Shown here piece by piece: positions 11,667-23,013 of a stretch of DNA of 64,000 bases; position 1 is the stretch's first letter, and each line of letters begins with the position of its first letter. Where the stretch lies: positions 69,315 to 133,314 of the forward strand of contig BFEA01000208.1 of NCBI GenBank assembly GCA_003427395.1. Reading direction: 5' to 3'. The notes below the pieces were generated by a model, which ran no database searches, was not told the origin of the DNA, and saw nothing but the letters and a program-made list of their open reading frames with translations. Source of the DNA: Chara braunii (lineage: Eukaryota > Streptophyta > Charophyceae > Charales > Characeae). Position numbers and translations under genes: made by a program.

Positions 11667-13063
11667 ATGAACTCAGAAGAGAAGAAGGGAACAAAACAGA
11701 CCCGTGCAGAAGTGGAAAGAAAAAATACGGTTTCTGATTCCCCCAACGACGCTGCAGACAATAAAGCAAGCAAGGACAGCGAGGGGACAGAGGGGACAGC
11801 CACAGACAGTGTGTCTGAGCCCCAACGCTCTTTACAATGGATGAGGGAATACATTGAAAAGGCCAAGAGGGAGAGAGAACATGCATTTGACATCAGAGTA
11901 GCTTGTTTGAAGCACATTGAGAGATCCCGGAGAAATGGAAAGAATGGGACAATCGATGGCATTGAGAGGTCAAAAAATCAGTATGACACGCTAAAGAAAG
12001 AGAAGGCAGAGGAGTTCTCTGAATACACTGCCTTCAGATACGCAGAAAAGAAGAGGGCGAGAGAACAAGGCTTAGTAGACAAGGACAAAACAGTTCTCAA
12101 CACCAATGACAACTTTCAGGATCTGCGCCCAAAGAAATGGAAGACTGGGAAAAATCAGAAAAAAAAGGAATCGAATTCAGATCAAACAGAGGCAAAAGAG
12201 AAATCGATGCGCTCACTTTTGGAAAAAGAAGTGGCTGTGGTGGTGGCCCAAACAGAAAAGTTAATAAAGTGGAATGCAGGATACACACCAGAGTTCACTA
12301 CCATTTAGCACATCACAGATGGGGAGACACCTCATATAGTGGCCTCAGCCAAATCAACATATCTGACATTGATGGGCACCCGCCCGCTGATTGCGGCCAG
12401 GTACGTAGAGAAAGAGGGAGAATGGCAGATCACCACAAATTTGTCCTTCACAATCCCAAGGATTGAGGAAGGACAGAATGTGGCCAGTATTCTTCAAAAA
12501 AGGTAACAGAGGGGTACCTACTGGACGTGTACGAAACAGTTGCCTTGGACGATGAAAGGAGGACACGTTCTCCCAAGCAGGCCAGGAGGACCAGCAGGAT
12601 CATCATATGGACCTAGAGAGGCACTCCCCTCGTGCCTTCTCCCCTTTGATTGCAAAATTGTCAGAGGAAACCAAGGTGAAGAGTGGGATGATGTGGAGGC
12701 CTTGGAGAACTGTGACAGCGATTCCATATAGCGTGCTGGCGGGACCCGACATTCCAGCAGAACTGCTGGCGGTCTCAGTGGCACACCTCCTGACTCACAG
12801 GATTCTGAAGGGAGACAACGATCTGGACTCAAGGGCGTTCCCCATTGATCTGGACAGATATTACAGATTGCTCCGAGAGTGATATGGAGGAGTGGGAAGA
12901 TGAGGACAAAAGAGAAGGATCAGAACCGGCCCTTGTCCCGGGACAGGGAACCAGTGGAAGTGTGGGGGAGTATAAGCTAGATGATTCTCTCACCACGGTG
13001 CTTGAGGACCCGTCGGGTGATGGGTCGTTAGAGATGGATGTAAGCAAACAGGGCCCCTCTTAG
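11667..13063 (+). pseudogene. LINE_1 ORF1-like protein, frameshifted
   Basis: The ATG at 11667 opens a frame of about 213 codons, very rich in K, E, R and D, with likely coiled-coil stretches (MREYIEKAKREREHAFD, KKEKAEEFSEYTAFRYAEKK). The frame stops at 12306-12308. Related coding-like sequence continues in other frames to about 13063, including LTLMGTRPLIAARYVEKEG and LTHRILKGDNDLDSR. Position upstream of ORF2 and the charge pattern fit a LINE ORF1 nucleic-acid-binding protein. I see no CCHC knuckle or RRM signature, so the assignment rests mainly on position. Confidence 0.5.
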
Positions 13064-13119
13064 GACATCTATACTACGATCGCAAACAGGGCCCCTCTTA
13101 GGACATCTATACTACGATT
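13042..13119 (+). repeat. 39-bp tandem duplication between LINE_1 ORFs
   Basis: GCAAACAGGGCCCCTCTTAG and the following 19 bases up to CTACGAT occur twice in direct succession with one difference at the end. The duplication lies exactly between the ORF1 remnant and ORF2. Confidence 0.9.
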
Positions 13120-13210
13120 GCACCCCTGTCTCTTCCCCACAGCCTCAATGATGGAGATTTTTAGAAAGGGGGCAAACGAAAAGGAAGACCGGGTGGACTA
13201 GAAGACACAA

Positions 13211-16200
13211 GGGATAGTCATTAGGAGCTGGAATATTAATGGGCTCGGAAATATTATCGACAATGAAGAAAAAATGCAAGATATAATCAAAGGTCTTACC
13301 GTTCACACAAACAAACTGACAGATATCATATTGCTACAAGAAACTCACCTTACCTTCTCAACAGAACACAACAGAATTCGAAAACTCTTATCAAGGAAAT
13401 TGGAAGGAATGAAAGGTGAAATATGGTTCTCAGACAATACGACAAGTACGAAAGGTACAACCATCCTTATACACAAGTCATCCCGCTTATACATGGCAGG
13501 GTCAATATTGGGCAAAGAGGCGGACACGGTAGAAGGTAGGCGGTGTCTTATGGATGTAAAGTGGAAGGACGAAGAGTTCAGAATAATCAATGTTTACTCA
13601 CCGAACAACTCTTTTGATAGATCAACTTTTATAACAAACATCGACCATCTGATCCCCCCTTTATCGCCCTGTATTTTGGCCGGTGATTGGAACGCGACTA
13701 TAAACCCCACCACAGATCGCATATCTAGGTTTGCGGCTGGTCAGTATACACAGGAAGTGGTGCCCATCCAAAAGCTGATGATGGACTACAATCTAGTTGA
13801 ACCATACTGGACTTCGCATTGAGGGACAAGAGCCTTCACATTGGTTAAAAAGAACCATGCCCACCATACCGCTTTCTCCTTCATTGACTATTTCCTGATT
13901 TCAGGGACACTAATGGGGGCAGCCAAAAGCGCCGAGATCCTGGCTCTCGCACCATACCTGGGTCTGAATCATCAACCCATCGAACTAATAATCAACTTTG
14001 AACAATATATTAAAAAGGGGTCCATCTTTCACAAACTCAACAACTCCCTCCTACTGAGTCGGAATTTTCAAGTAGGAGTTCAGGATTGTTGGCAGAATTT
14101 AAAGGGCACCTACCTACCCATACATGATCGGTGGGAATGGTTTCAAGAAAGCTACTCCACATTATCACAGACAGTAGCTAAAATCTCAAGGAAATTAGCG
14201 GCCGACAGGAAACAGAGGAAGCAAGCATTGGAAACAACCTTGAAGATCGCAGAGACAAATCTGATCGATAACCCCTCTTCAACACTCTACAGAGATATTT
14301 TTGAAAAGACAAGAAAAAAACTCACTATGTGGAGATGGTGGGAGCTAGAGGGACTACAAATAAGAGCTAGAATGAACGAATATGAGTTAAGCGAGTCAAT
14401 GTCAAAACACTTCTTTGCAAGAATCAAAGCAAACTCAAGGGCCAATGCGATAGATGGCCTGAAAACCCTCTCCAATCCAAATTAAACAGCGAGAGATAGT
14501 GAAGGAATGTTGAACGTAGCAAAGAAATTCAACGAAGAGCTCTACCACACAAAGACCCCTATGCCTACTTCGCCCAACACCAGAGAGGCACAAACTAGGA
14601 TGTTGCAATACCTGGAACAAACGATATCTCAAGAACAAGTAGAAGGTCTGGACAAGACCATCACCATGGAAGAGCTGCATTTTGTTGTCCAAAATATGAA
14701 CAACAATAAGTCACCAGGAATTGACGGCCTGACAAAAGAATTATGGGAAAAGTTATGGCCGCTCTTAGGAGGAGATCTGCTAAACTTGTACAATGACAGT
14801 TGGCGCAAGGGGGGACTGGGAAACCTACTGAGTAGCAGCGTGGTCACTTTGTTGTACAAAAAATGAGAGAGAGAAGATACAAGGAATTACACACCCATCT
14901 TGCTTCTAACACTTCCCTATAAGATCCTTGCCAAAGCTCTTGCCTTTCGTATCCTAGACCTGACAGACAAATGCTTTCATATAGACCAAACAGGCTTCAT
15001 CCCTAGGAGGTACATCCTGGATAACGTACCAACTCTCAGCGAAGCGGCTAACAAAGTCAAAGAAAAAAGGATGAACACAACAATCCTCTTCTTCGATTTT
15101 GAAAAGGCCTATGACAAGGTCAACTTGGCCTTTCTCAATGCAAGCATGGAAAAGACGGGAGTGGGCCCGAATTTCAGGAAGTGGGTGCGCATTCTGTATA
15201 ATGACGCCATAGGATGCGTCCAAGTCAACGGCTTGCTCTCTGACTGCTATCCAATCTCTCGGTCAGTGCGCCAAGGGGACCCGCTGGCTCCCCCAATCTT
15301 CCTCTTCGTTATGGAAGCAATAGCCTCATTCCTACGCAAAGACCCGTCCATACACAGACTACCAGAGGTCAATGTAGGATCAACCCACCACTTACAGCTC
15401 CCGACGATAATAATGTTTGTAGACGATCTCACGGTCCTCATAAGAGCGTCAGACTCGTCGTTCAGCGCGTTAGTAAGAGCAATGGAAGCATTCAGACTGG
15501 CATCAGAAATACAGATTAATTGGAAGAAAACAATCGGCTGGTGGCTATTGGAGGAGGAGGTTCCCCAACGTCTAGGCCCTGAGGTAGACATGACATGGGA
15601 GACACCGGAGACACCTATGCAATATCTAGGCATCTTGTTGACAAAGGATGGCCTCGCCCCTCAAATGGCCCAAAATATAATCGCCAAACAAATTAACAAA
15701 CTGGGGAGATGGGGTAATACATTCACATCATTGCTGGGGCGTGCACTAGCCATTAATACATCTATTTTTTATATGATGTGGTACATAGCGTCAATCTGGA
15801 CCGTTCCTGACCATAAAATCAAGGAACTTAACTGTAAAGCAAGAGCATACTTGTGGTCGGGTGACCCAAACAAAGAGAACTGCATACCAAAGATAGCTTG
15901 GCATTACATCACAAGGAAAACAGCCGAAGGAGGTCTTGGTATCATAGACCCCAAACATGAAACCAAAGCTACCGACTAAATCTGGCACGACATGGAATAA
16001 ACTAGCCTTGGATAGCTTTAGGGCCCTAGCACCTACAAGCACACCAGCAAATATGTCCGGACTATTCTGGGTAATGACCAAGGAATGGAGTCCAAGAACA
16101 GGGCGCAAAAATCAATGAAGACGAACCGAACCAAATGAAGTCAGACCCCCTACACCATATTGGACTGCATTTTTACGGATATGGCAGGAAGTCATGCCAA

Positions 16201-17640
16201 GGAAAGTGGGTAGACCCAAATCCAAAGAAGAGGTACTGAGGCAACCCTTGTTTGGTAATCCGTGGGTGAGAGATGAAAGTGATCACCAACTATCCCTTAA
16301 GCCAAGAGGAAGGAGATGGTTATCATGGATCAAACATGGAGTTTGGAAAGTGAGCCATCGGTGGAACGAGGAGAAAAAGTACTAGATGACAGACCAGGAA
16401 CTTGCCTCCCAGCTCAAAGGATGTCACCGACGAGATGAGAACTTACAATCTATTATCAACTGCATCCCAGAAGGCTGGAAGGAGTTGTTAAGCGAAGTCT
16501 CAACTCGGAAATCGGGTGAATGGGGAGTGAGGGTGCAGGATTTAACCTCCACAAGGGGCTATCAAATCTCCCATAAACAGCAAGGGTCGGATACTTTGAC
16601 AGTGTTTACCTCCTTCCCGGTTACACCCTCCACGCAAGGCCTCTCATCTATCATGAATAAGGAGGTGGAAAGAACAGTCCTAAATCCTTTGGTACTCAGA
16701 AAAGTCAGAGTGTTGGGTTCATGGCCAAAAACAATCTTCAGAATAGATACGACGATTCAAGATTTGGAATTTGATCTAGTTGAGTGGGCTTGGACACCAG
16801 AACGAAGCAGAATCCTCAAAACTAAAGTCTCCGGTCAGGAATACACAGTCAAGCTGGGATACAACTTACTCCTCAAAACGAAGGGTCCTAAACCAACGAT
16901 CAAGAACAGATGGCAGAAGCTAATAGGTCAAGACGCTAGTCAGATCCCACAAATACCATGGAAAAAATTCAAGTCAATTCGCTCGGTTAAAATTAGAAGC
17001 CTACAATGGCTCATCTCATACGTAGCTCTACCGGTAAAAAAAAAAAAAAAAAAAAAAAGCAGCTCTGCCGCTCAACTAGTGGCTGCATATCAGACGAAGC
17101 AAGAATGACCCTAACAATTCAGATTTATGCACGGTATGTTCAGAAAATGAACCTGAAGATATGCTACACTGCCTGATACGCTGTAGAGAGGCGACCGAAT
17201 ACTGGGCGAGAGCCTCGGATCTCTGAGATTCCCTCTTTTCGTGTCCCCTCCTTGAACATCCCATCCAACTCCTTCTATGGACTAACATCCCACCTCAATT
17301 CCACAAGATAGAGAAAACGTTGTCTGGAATAATCAGAAAGGTAATGTTGTGGTCCATCTGGAAGGAAAGGTGTTGTCGAACCATTGAGGGACTCTCAACT
17401 CCAAGGGAGAAGGTATGGGCGGAGACAAGGACTTTGATTCAGACGGAGATCCTGTGCAAGTGGCACAAGACGAGACAGTCCATGCCAGATGACGAAGAGC
17501 AACAGAGAAGAGTCAATGCAAAGTTCACTAAAGTGTGGCTTGCAAAGGGCAAAGTTGCAGAGATAAATGACTTCCACTTACGATGAAACGACTGGCACAA
17601 CTCAGACACGGCGTGGAAAAGGCAGAGATCCCAACCAGCA
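13211..17640 (+). pseudogene. LINE_1 ORF2: endonuclease, reverse transcriptase, zf-RVT
   Basis: ORF2 would nick target DNA and copy element RNA at the nick. The endonuclease part has SWNINGLGN, LLQETHL, AGDWNATINP and FSFIDYFLIS. The reverse transcriptase has SPGIDGL (about 14713), FDFEKAYDKVN (about 15092), QGDPLAPP (about 15270) and MFVDDL (about 15413), so the catalytic Asp pair is intact. A C-terminal C..C/H..C zinc motif (CTVCSENEPEDMLHC) follows at about 17130. In-frame stops lie at 13820 (TGA), 14483 (TAA) and 14864 (TGA), with a frameshift at about 15980. A 22-base poly(A) run at 17037-17058 interrupts the segment just before the zinc motif. Confidence 0.9.
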
Positions 17641-17795
17641 GAAGGACAACATCCATCACAGGTCACATAACTTTGGAGGGCAAGTCCCAAGACTGCAACT
17701 TTTGTAGCTTCTCTTACCTTTCTTGCTCTTTATTATTTATATGGCAGGCTCATGTAGTGGACCTGAGAGGAAAGGTGTAAGTAAGGCAAGCTCAC

Positions 17796-17832
17796 AGTCA
17801 ATCCTCCACGATGCTGGAGTAATCAATGCTGG
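17796..17832 (+). other. LINE_1 3' UTR hairpin A
   Basis: Constant flanks AGTCAATC and TAATCAATGCTGG bracket a stem CTCCA/TGGAG (17804-17808 with 17815-17819). Downstream a second palindrome TTCCTTC...GAAGGAA lies at about 17838-17860. Copies elsewhere keep the flanks and change both stem arms together. Confidence 0.7.
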
Positions 17833-17939
17833 TCAGGGTTCCTTCGGCCAGACGGAAGGAAGCGTGAGTGTGCGTCATGATATAATATTTATTTATGACT
17901 TGCCAGTGGAATAGGAACCAGACTGATGATTGATGTTTG

Positions 17940-20445
17940 TTTTGGGTAATGTGCAGCAATTGGGCTAGGGTGGGCAGAAGCGAAAGGGGTAATGAGGAGG
18001 CGGAGGAAGAGGCTAGAAGGACATCCTATTGGGGACAATTGCTGAAGTTATGGAAAAATATCTTTCCGGCGAAAGTCAAGGAGCCTAACACGAGAGAAGA
18101 AGTAATTAGACAACCTTTATTCTGCAACCCGAGCATTAAGGACGGGCAAGGGAANCCNCTAACACTGTCGGTGAAGGATGCAAAGTGGGGAAAGTGGCTA
18201 GAGCACNGGGTGTGGCAGGTAAAGCACATCTGGGAAGAAAAGGAAAATAGATGGAAAACAGTCGAAGAACTGAGGGCACACTTAAAAGGATGCCACATAC
18301 TATCTGACAACCGTGAGATCATATTGGGAGCTATACCGCAAGGATGGGTGCAACTGCTACAGCAAGGTATACGGTGGGGTCAGGGTGACTGGGCCACATG
18401 AAATGATGACAACGAACCCAAGGAAGTCTTCAGGGTCTGGAACCAAGATACTTCTAGGCCGGATTGGCTTCATGCAAATAAGTATGCCATACTCCACCCT
18501 CCCAACACTACTCTCTTGGACATGGCATCCAAAGTGCCGATCGTCATTCTCAAACAGTACCTGCCGAAGGTCAGGGTGGTGGAGACAGATGAATTCACAA
18601 TATTCAATCCATCGGTACCACTGGAAGATTTGGAAGTGGATCCAACAGAATGGGCCTGGAACATAAGAAGCAGAGAAACAGGAGCAGCAAGAAGAATCAA
18701 CATCCTGCATTATACCACCAGAATTGGGTATAAGTTGAGGAGGCGTTCTCATGCGCTTATGCCGCATTTGCTGAAGCGTTGGGAGAAGAGAGTAGGGGTT
18801 CCCCACAATCAATTGGGTAAAATACCATGGCCAAGCATTGCGGCCATACGTCTGGGTTCAGTCAGAAGCATGCAATGGCTAATAGCTCATGTGGCACTTC
18901 CTGTTAATGTGTGGTTGAATGAGCGTAGAAGATTGAGGCAGAGAAATCCGGAAAGCGCGGCATGCAGAGTGTGTCAGGGGGGAATCCCAGAAACCATGCA
19001 ACATTGCCGCATAGAATGTGAGGAAGCAATCACGATATGGGGAGAAGCAAGGACTATATGGGGCCAGATCTCAAAGGCTAAGTTCCCTGAATCCAAGATA
19101 ACTCTATTACTGGGTCTCCAAATTTCGAAACATTGGCAGACTTTTGAGAAGCATATGTATAAATTAATACGCCAATATTGTCTCTGGACCATTTGGAAGC
19201 GCCGGTGCCAAATTACGATTGAAGGTCGGCCAATGCACAAGCAGGAAGCAAGGGAGATGTTCCTCACACTGCTTGAAACAGATTTGAGGGCTCAGTGGAA
19301 AGCAGTAAGGAAGCAAGTACATTTCCGACCAGAGCAAGAGGAAGAGATAACGAAACGCTTTAATCAGAATATTTTGGGACAGGGAGCGGTGGCAACCATA
19401 AGTGGAAATAATTTAATGTTCAAATGGAGAGGGACGTAGAAGGGTGCAAAGGAATATGAGTCAAGGGTTTAGGGTTTAAGGAAAAAAGGGAAGAGTTTAG
19501 GAGTTATGGGTTTCACGCATCGAATCTGCGCTTACGGGTTAGGTTGTTAGGGCTATTAGTCAGACGGTAAAAGCTGTAGGCGGGAGATGATTAGGGGGGG
19601 ACCACAATAGGGGATACATAGTCTGGTCTGACGCAAAGATAACAAGTTGGTTTTTGGGAAGACGAGGAGGGGGAGGGGTAGAAAAGGTTGAGGGCCCTTC
19701 TAGCTTTTCAAGTTCTAGCTGGCAGGTTCTGGGAGTGGACCTGAGAGGAAAGGGTATACCTGGACTGTAGAAGTATAAGGAAAAAAAAAAAAANNNNNAA
19801 AAAAAAAAAAGGAAGGGACTCAGGGTTAAGAGTCGAAGGAAGGTTTTAGGGGTTAAGGGTTATAGTCGGGTGAAAACAGGGAGAGTTTTAGGATATAGGA
19901 GAGGTAATTTCTAACTGGACTTCTTGGAACAGATAAATCAGGACAGCATTAAGACCAAGGGTTTAGGGTTTAAGGCTTAGACAGAAACAAGGCAAATGCT
20001 GTTATAGAGTTATAGAGGCTTCAAACGGCGCATAAGTGTTCCAGAATGCTCTTGCATAATCATAGCTAACTGAGAGCTTCATAGCTGAGAGGAGCAGATC
20101 TGGTATCAGACAGATTGGCAGGCAGAGTTAGTACAGGCTCGATTAGGCAGGGGTGAGAGGTGGTACATCCTTCCTCAGGGAAGTAATCAATGCTGCCCAC
20201 TCGGGCCTCTTAGCCATAATGGGGAGGAGCGTGTGTGAGTCTTTTATGTAATCCATATTGACTTGCCGGGGGAATAGGAACCGGACTGTTGCTCCCCAGA
20301 ATGGTAGGAGCCAGAACCGTGAGGTTCTGTTTTTTTTTTTCTAAATAAAAAAAAAAGGAACCGGACTGATGCTCCCTAGAATGGAAATGGAGCCAGGGCC
20401 GTAAGGACCTGTTAAAAAAAAAAAAAAAAAAAACAAAAAAAAACT
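17940..20445 (+). mobile_element. LINE_2: 5'-truncated LINE with tail type c
   Basis: Only the C-terminal third of ORF2 remains. It starts in a segment homologous to LINE_3 near 29850 (REEVIRQPLFCNP) and continues to 19439 with the zinc motif CRVCQGGIPETMQHCRIEC at about 18963-19020. The frame is broken near 18400-18516. Its long 3' UTR contains interstitial telomere-like TTTAGGG pairs (near 19467 and 19957), an A run with five undefined bases (about 19782-19811), hairpin A at 20168-20195, and two successive tail units (20275-20350 and 20358-20445). Each unit ends in an A-rich run, which suggests a nested or duplicated tail. Confidence 0.8.
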
Positions 20446-21120
20446 AAACAGCCCTGGTTGTTGTAGAGGCCGGAGTCCAGACACACACGGGGTTACCGTT
20501 TCTACAGCCATTGAGAGTCCCGACAATCCCTTCCCACCGAACGTCTTATTAATTCTCCTATCCTACCTCAGTGTGAATCACTCAGGACCATCACCTTGCT
20601 ATGTTTTGCGGAGGGCGACTTGGACCAGACAGCAGTTCTAGGCACCGGGACTGGGCCAGGGCAAGCAATTAGCCTTGAAACCTCTCCCAGCCCTGGTTGA
20701 GGCACGTGCAGGCAGACCTCGCTACCCAGGAACATCGGACACCAGGCTCGAAAGATGTTACATACTACCCTACCTCTACCAAGTGTATCACTAACCGTAT
20801 CTGACAGCACCCCCAAGCCCCAGATCAAGTCCATGACACTCCTAGCAGAGGCAACCCCAGTCTTGGCATTACTGTTATACCCGCTTTTGGCTGTGTTTTT
20901 TCGTGTATGTGTATAGGGGCCAGGCACGGCCAACTGCGTAGCCTTGAAGCCCTGGCTAGCCCCAGGCTGTAAGCTCATGTGTGGCTGTGTATTCTGTTAT
21001 GTGCATGTACAGGGCCAGGCAAGGCCAAGCACGTAGCCTTGAAGCCCAAGCAAACCCCAGGCTGTAAGCTCAAGTATGTATTGCACTGGTGTGTTGAATG
21101 AAAGGCCAGTCTATACTAGA
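20446..21120. repeat. Non-coding region with an about 100-bp imperfect duplication
   Basis: No gene is seen. Segments at about 20905-20975 and 21000-21075 share GGGCCAGGCA, CGTAGCCTTGAAGCCC and CCCCAGGCTGTAAGCTCA. A third weaker match lies at about 20650-20720. Confidence 0.6.
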
Positions 21121-21126
21121 AACCCC

Positions 21127-21517
21127 CCACAAAGTCCCAAGTCAGACTCGAACCCATGTGCTTCGTCGTGTAACAGCTGTGCTCTTCCTGTGTGCCACGA
21201 TGTCTAATGATACCAAATGTGTGATATGCCAAACCTGGGAAGATCAGCAGAACAGTCTATGACCATGTCATCAGGCAACCCATGCATAGTCAAGACCCGG
21301 CATACAACAGTCAGGATTCGATCCCTTGGTGGTGCAGGCAGTGTCTGTATTCCTTACCATTCACCTTCCCCCAAGGGATTAGTATGTACAGCCGTGCGTC
21401 GGTCAACACCCACCAGTGTCCATGTGCGAGGCTGCAGGGTTTTGAACCCACAAACTCAAGCCACAGTGCACGTTTCCAACCGGTGCTCTACCCACTGAGC
21501 TTATCGGCAGTACCCAG
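21127..21517 (-). repeat. Cluster of three tRNA-like sequences (SINE heads)
   Basis: On the minus strand three separate stretches resemble the internal Pol III promoter of tRNA genes. At 21517-21435: TAAGCTCAGTGGGTAGAGC (A box and D arm) and GGGTTCAAAACCC (B box). At about 21375-21310: GGTGAATGGTAAGG and GGGATCGAATCCTGAC. At about 21200-21128: TGGCACACAGGAAGAGC and GGGTTCGAGTCTGAC. Acceptor stems do not pair, so these are not working tRNA genes. They look like heads of tRNA-derived SINEs in one orientation. Confidence 0.6.
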
Positions 21518-21677
21518 TTTGCTCATATTAACATCTGCCCTTACCACACGGCAGAAGAGGGGTGGGTGCTTGGGTGGCTGAAGCCTCCTTCGTTACTCTC
21601 CATATTCTTAAGCCCTCAAACATGATGCGTCTTCTGCGAGGTGCAACGCCTTGTTCATTTTGCTAGGTTTTCACTGA

Positions 21678-21896
<219 letters not shown>

Positions 21897-22535
21897 TAAG
21901 TGCCAAAGTGGATACTCACTCTAGGGCCTTTGTGCATGTGTCTGACCACATGTTAGTATCAACTTCAGTCGAAAAAGTGCCAATCTGTGGATGTATCTTA
22001 CTGTATATACCATATGTCCACACATCAACAGCTGACAACCTGTGAGATTGCAGATGACGGCCACCCTTGAGCATATCCCAGACCAGGCACACGATCACAA
22101 AATGGGAAAGAGATGGGCAAGTGTCTCTGCTGCAAAAAGAAAGGAAAAACATGGCCACTGTTGGATGCTGTTGACTGCAGCGGAGTTCTGGACCCGTCTG
22201 GACGAGAGCCATTCCCTTCCTCGAGTGGTGAACTCAGGCACTTTCCATAGTTAGTTAGCTTTAGGCTGTGGTTTGACAAGCCCGATGATACATAGCGGGA
22301 CTCAAGAATCCCCTGCAGGCAGAAGCGGAGAAATTGAAGAGAGACCACAAAATAGTTTTCAACGACTGGACAAAGTGTGTATACAGCGGTTCTGCTACAC
22401 GGCCCTTGGTGTTTCCAGATCTCTTTCCACCACACCAACTCCCACTGGTGGAGATGCAGTAGTATGGAGGCACCCAATACCCTAAATGAAAAGATTGCAG
22501 CTAGGGATAATTCTTCCAATCAGGCAGCCAGAAAT

Positions 22536-22564
22536 GGGCTGAAGATGTCCTTCGGGACATCCGT

Positions 22565-22596
<32 letters not shown>

Positions 22597-22746
22597 GGCC
22601 CCTGCGCAAGGATGACACGAATAAGAAAGAAGACATCTGTGAAAATTGGAACGATACAGAGAAGATTAGCGTGGCCCCTGCGCAAGGATGACACGCATAA
22701 ATCGACAAATGGTCCAAAAAAAAAAAAAAAAAAAAAGGGCTGAAGA
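22536..22746 (+). ncRNA. U6 snRNA retrocopy, head-to-tail U6-U6 chimera with poly(A) and TSD
   Basis: Unit 1 (22546-22620) has the U6 5' stem-loop TGTCCTTCGGGACATCCG, then AAATTGGAACGATACAGAGA and AGATTAGCATGGCCCCTGCG. After a short spacer, unit 2 (22632-22715) restarts inside U6 at GACATC and runs to the U6 3' end AAATGGTCC. A 21-A tail (22716-22736) follows. The direct repeat GGGCTGAAGA flanks the whole (22536-22545 and 22737-22746), the signature of LINE-type retroposition. There is no T-run terminator and no upstream TATA box or USE is evident, so it is a pseudogene. It lies in the intron between pump exons A and B. Confidence 0.92.
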
Positions 22747-22771
22747 GGCTGAGCACCGGACCCCTTAGGGC

Positions 22772-23013
22772 TATCAGTCAATCCCCTGCCAAGAGCAGGG
22801 CAATCAACGCCGTAGGCCTGAGGGGAGACACAGAGACATGTTGTTGAAAAGAAAGTTGTGTCAGGGACGCTGGACCTGGTTTCCAGCAGGTGATGCTCCC
22901 CACCAACAGACAGGAGCAACCAAGCCAGGGCTACCAAGGGGAGGTGCTCGTATCACTCCCAATAGTAACCCGGGATAGGTTTCAAAAAAACAAAACAAAA
23001 AAAAGAAAAGAAA
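22772..23013 (+). mobile_element. Retroposon tail type a with hairpins A, B, C
   Basis: Hairpin A has flanks AGTCAATC and CAATCAACGCCG with stem CCCTGC/GCAGGG (22784-22789 with 22795-22800). Hairpin B is GCTGGA...TCCAGC at 22869-22888 and hairpin C (GCTCC...GGAGC) follows to 22917. An A-rich segment closes it at 22984-23013. Spacing between hairpins A and B (about 70-90 bases) equals that in LINE_7. Confidence 0.7.

Larger units (their letters stand above)
11641..17935 (+). mobile_element. LINE_1: L1-like non-LTR retrotransposon, inactive
   Basis: This is a nearly full-length element with ORF1-like sequence (11667-13060), an APE-type endonuclease and reverse transcriptase ORF2 (about 13211-17640), and a 3' UTR with a conserved hairpin (17796-17832). 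It ends in GGAATAGGAACCAGACTG near 17920 without a poly(A) run and is followed at once by LINE_2. At least three in-frame stops and one frameshift inactivate it. It begins at the plastid junction, so it either inserted into the NUPT or the two were joined. Confidence 0.8.

Noticed and set aside
19460-19975. Telomere (TTTAGGG repeats)
   Set aside because: Only two adjacent units at each site, inside a LINE 3' UTR; not an array.
21435-21517. Functional tRNA gene on the minus strand
   Set aside because: A and B boxes are good, but the acceptor stem does not pair and the anticodon arm is not convincing. SINE head preferred.
22546-22715. Functional U6 gene
   Set aside because: Poly(A) tail, target-site duplication, dimer structure, and no T-run terminator or clear upstream elements mark it as a retrocopy.
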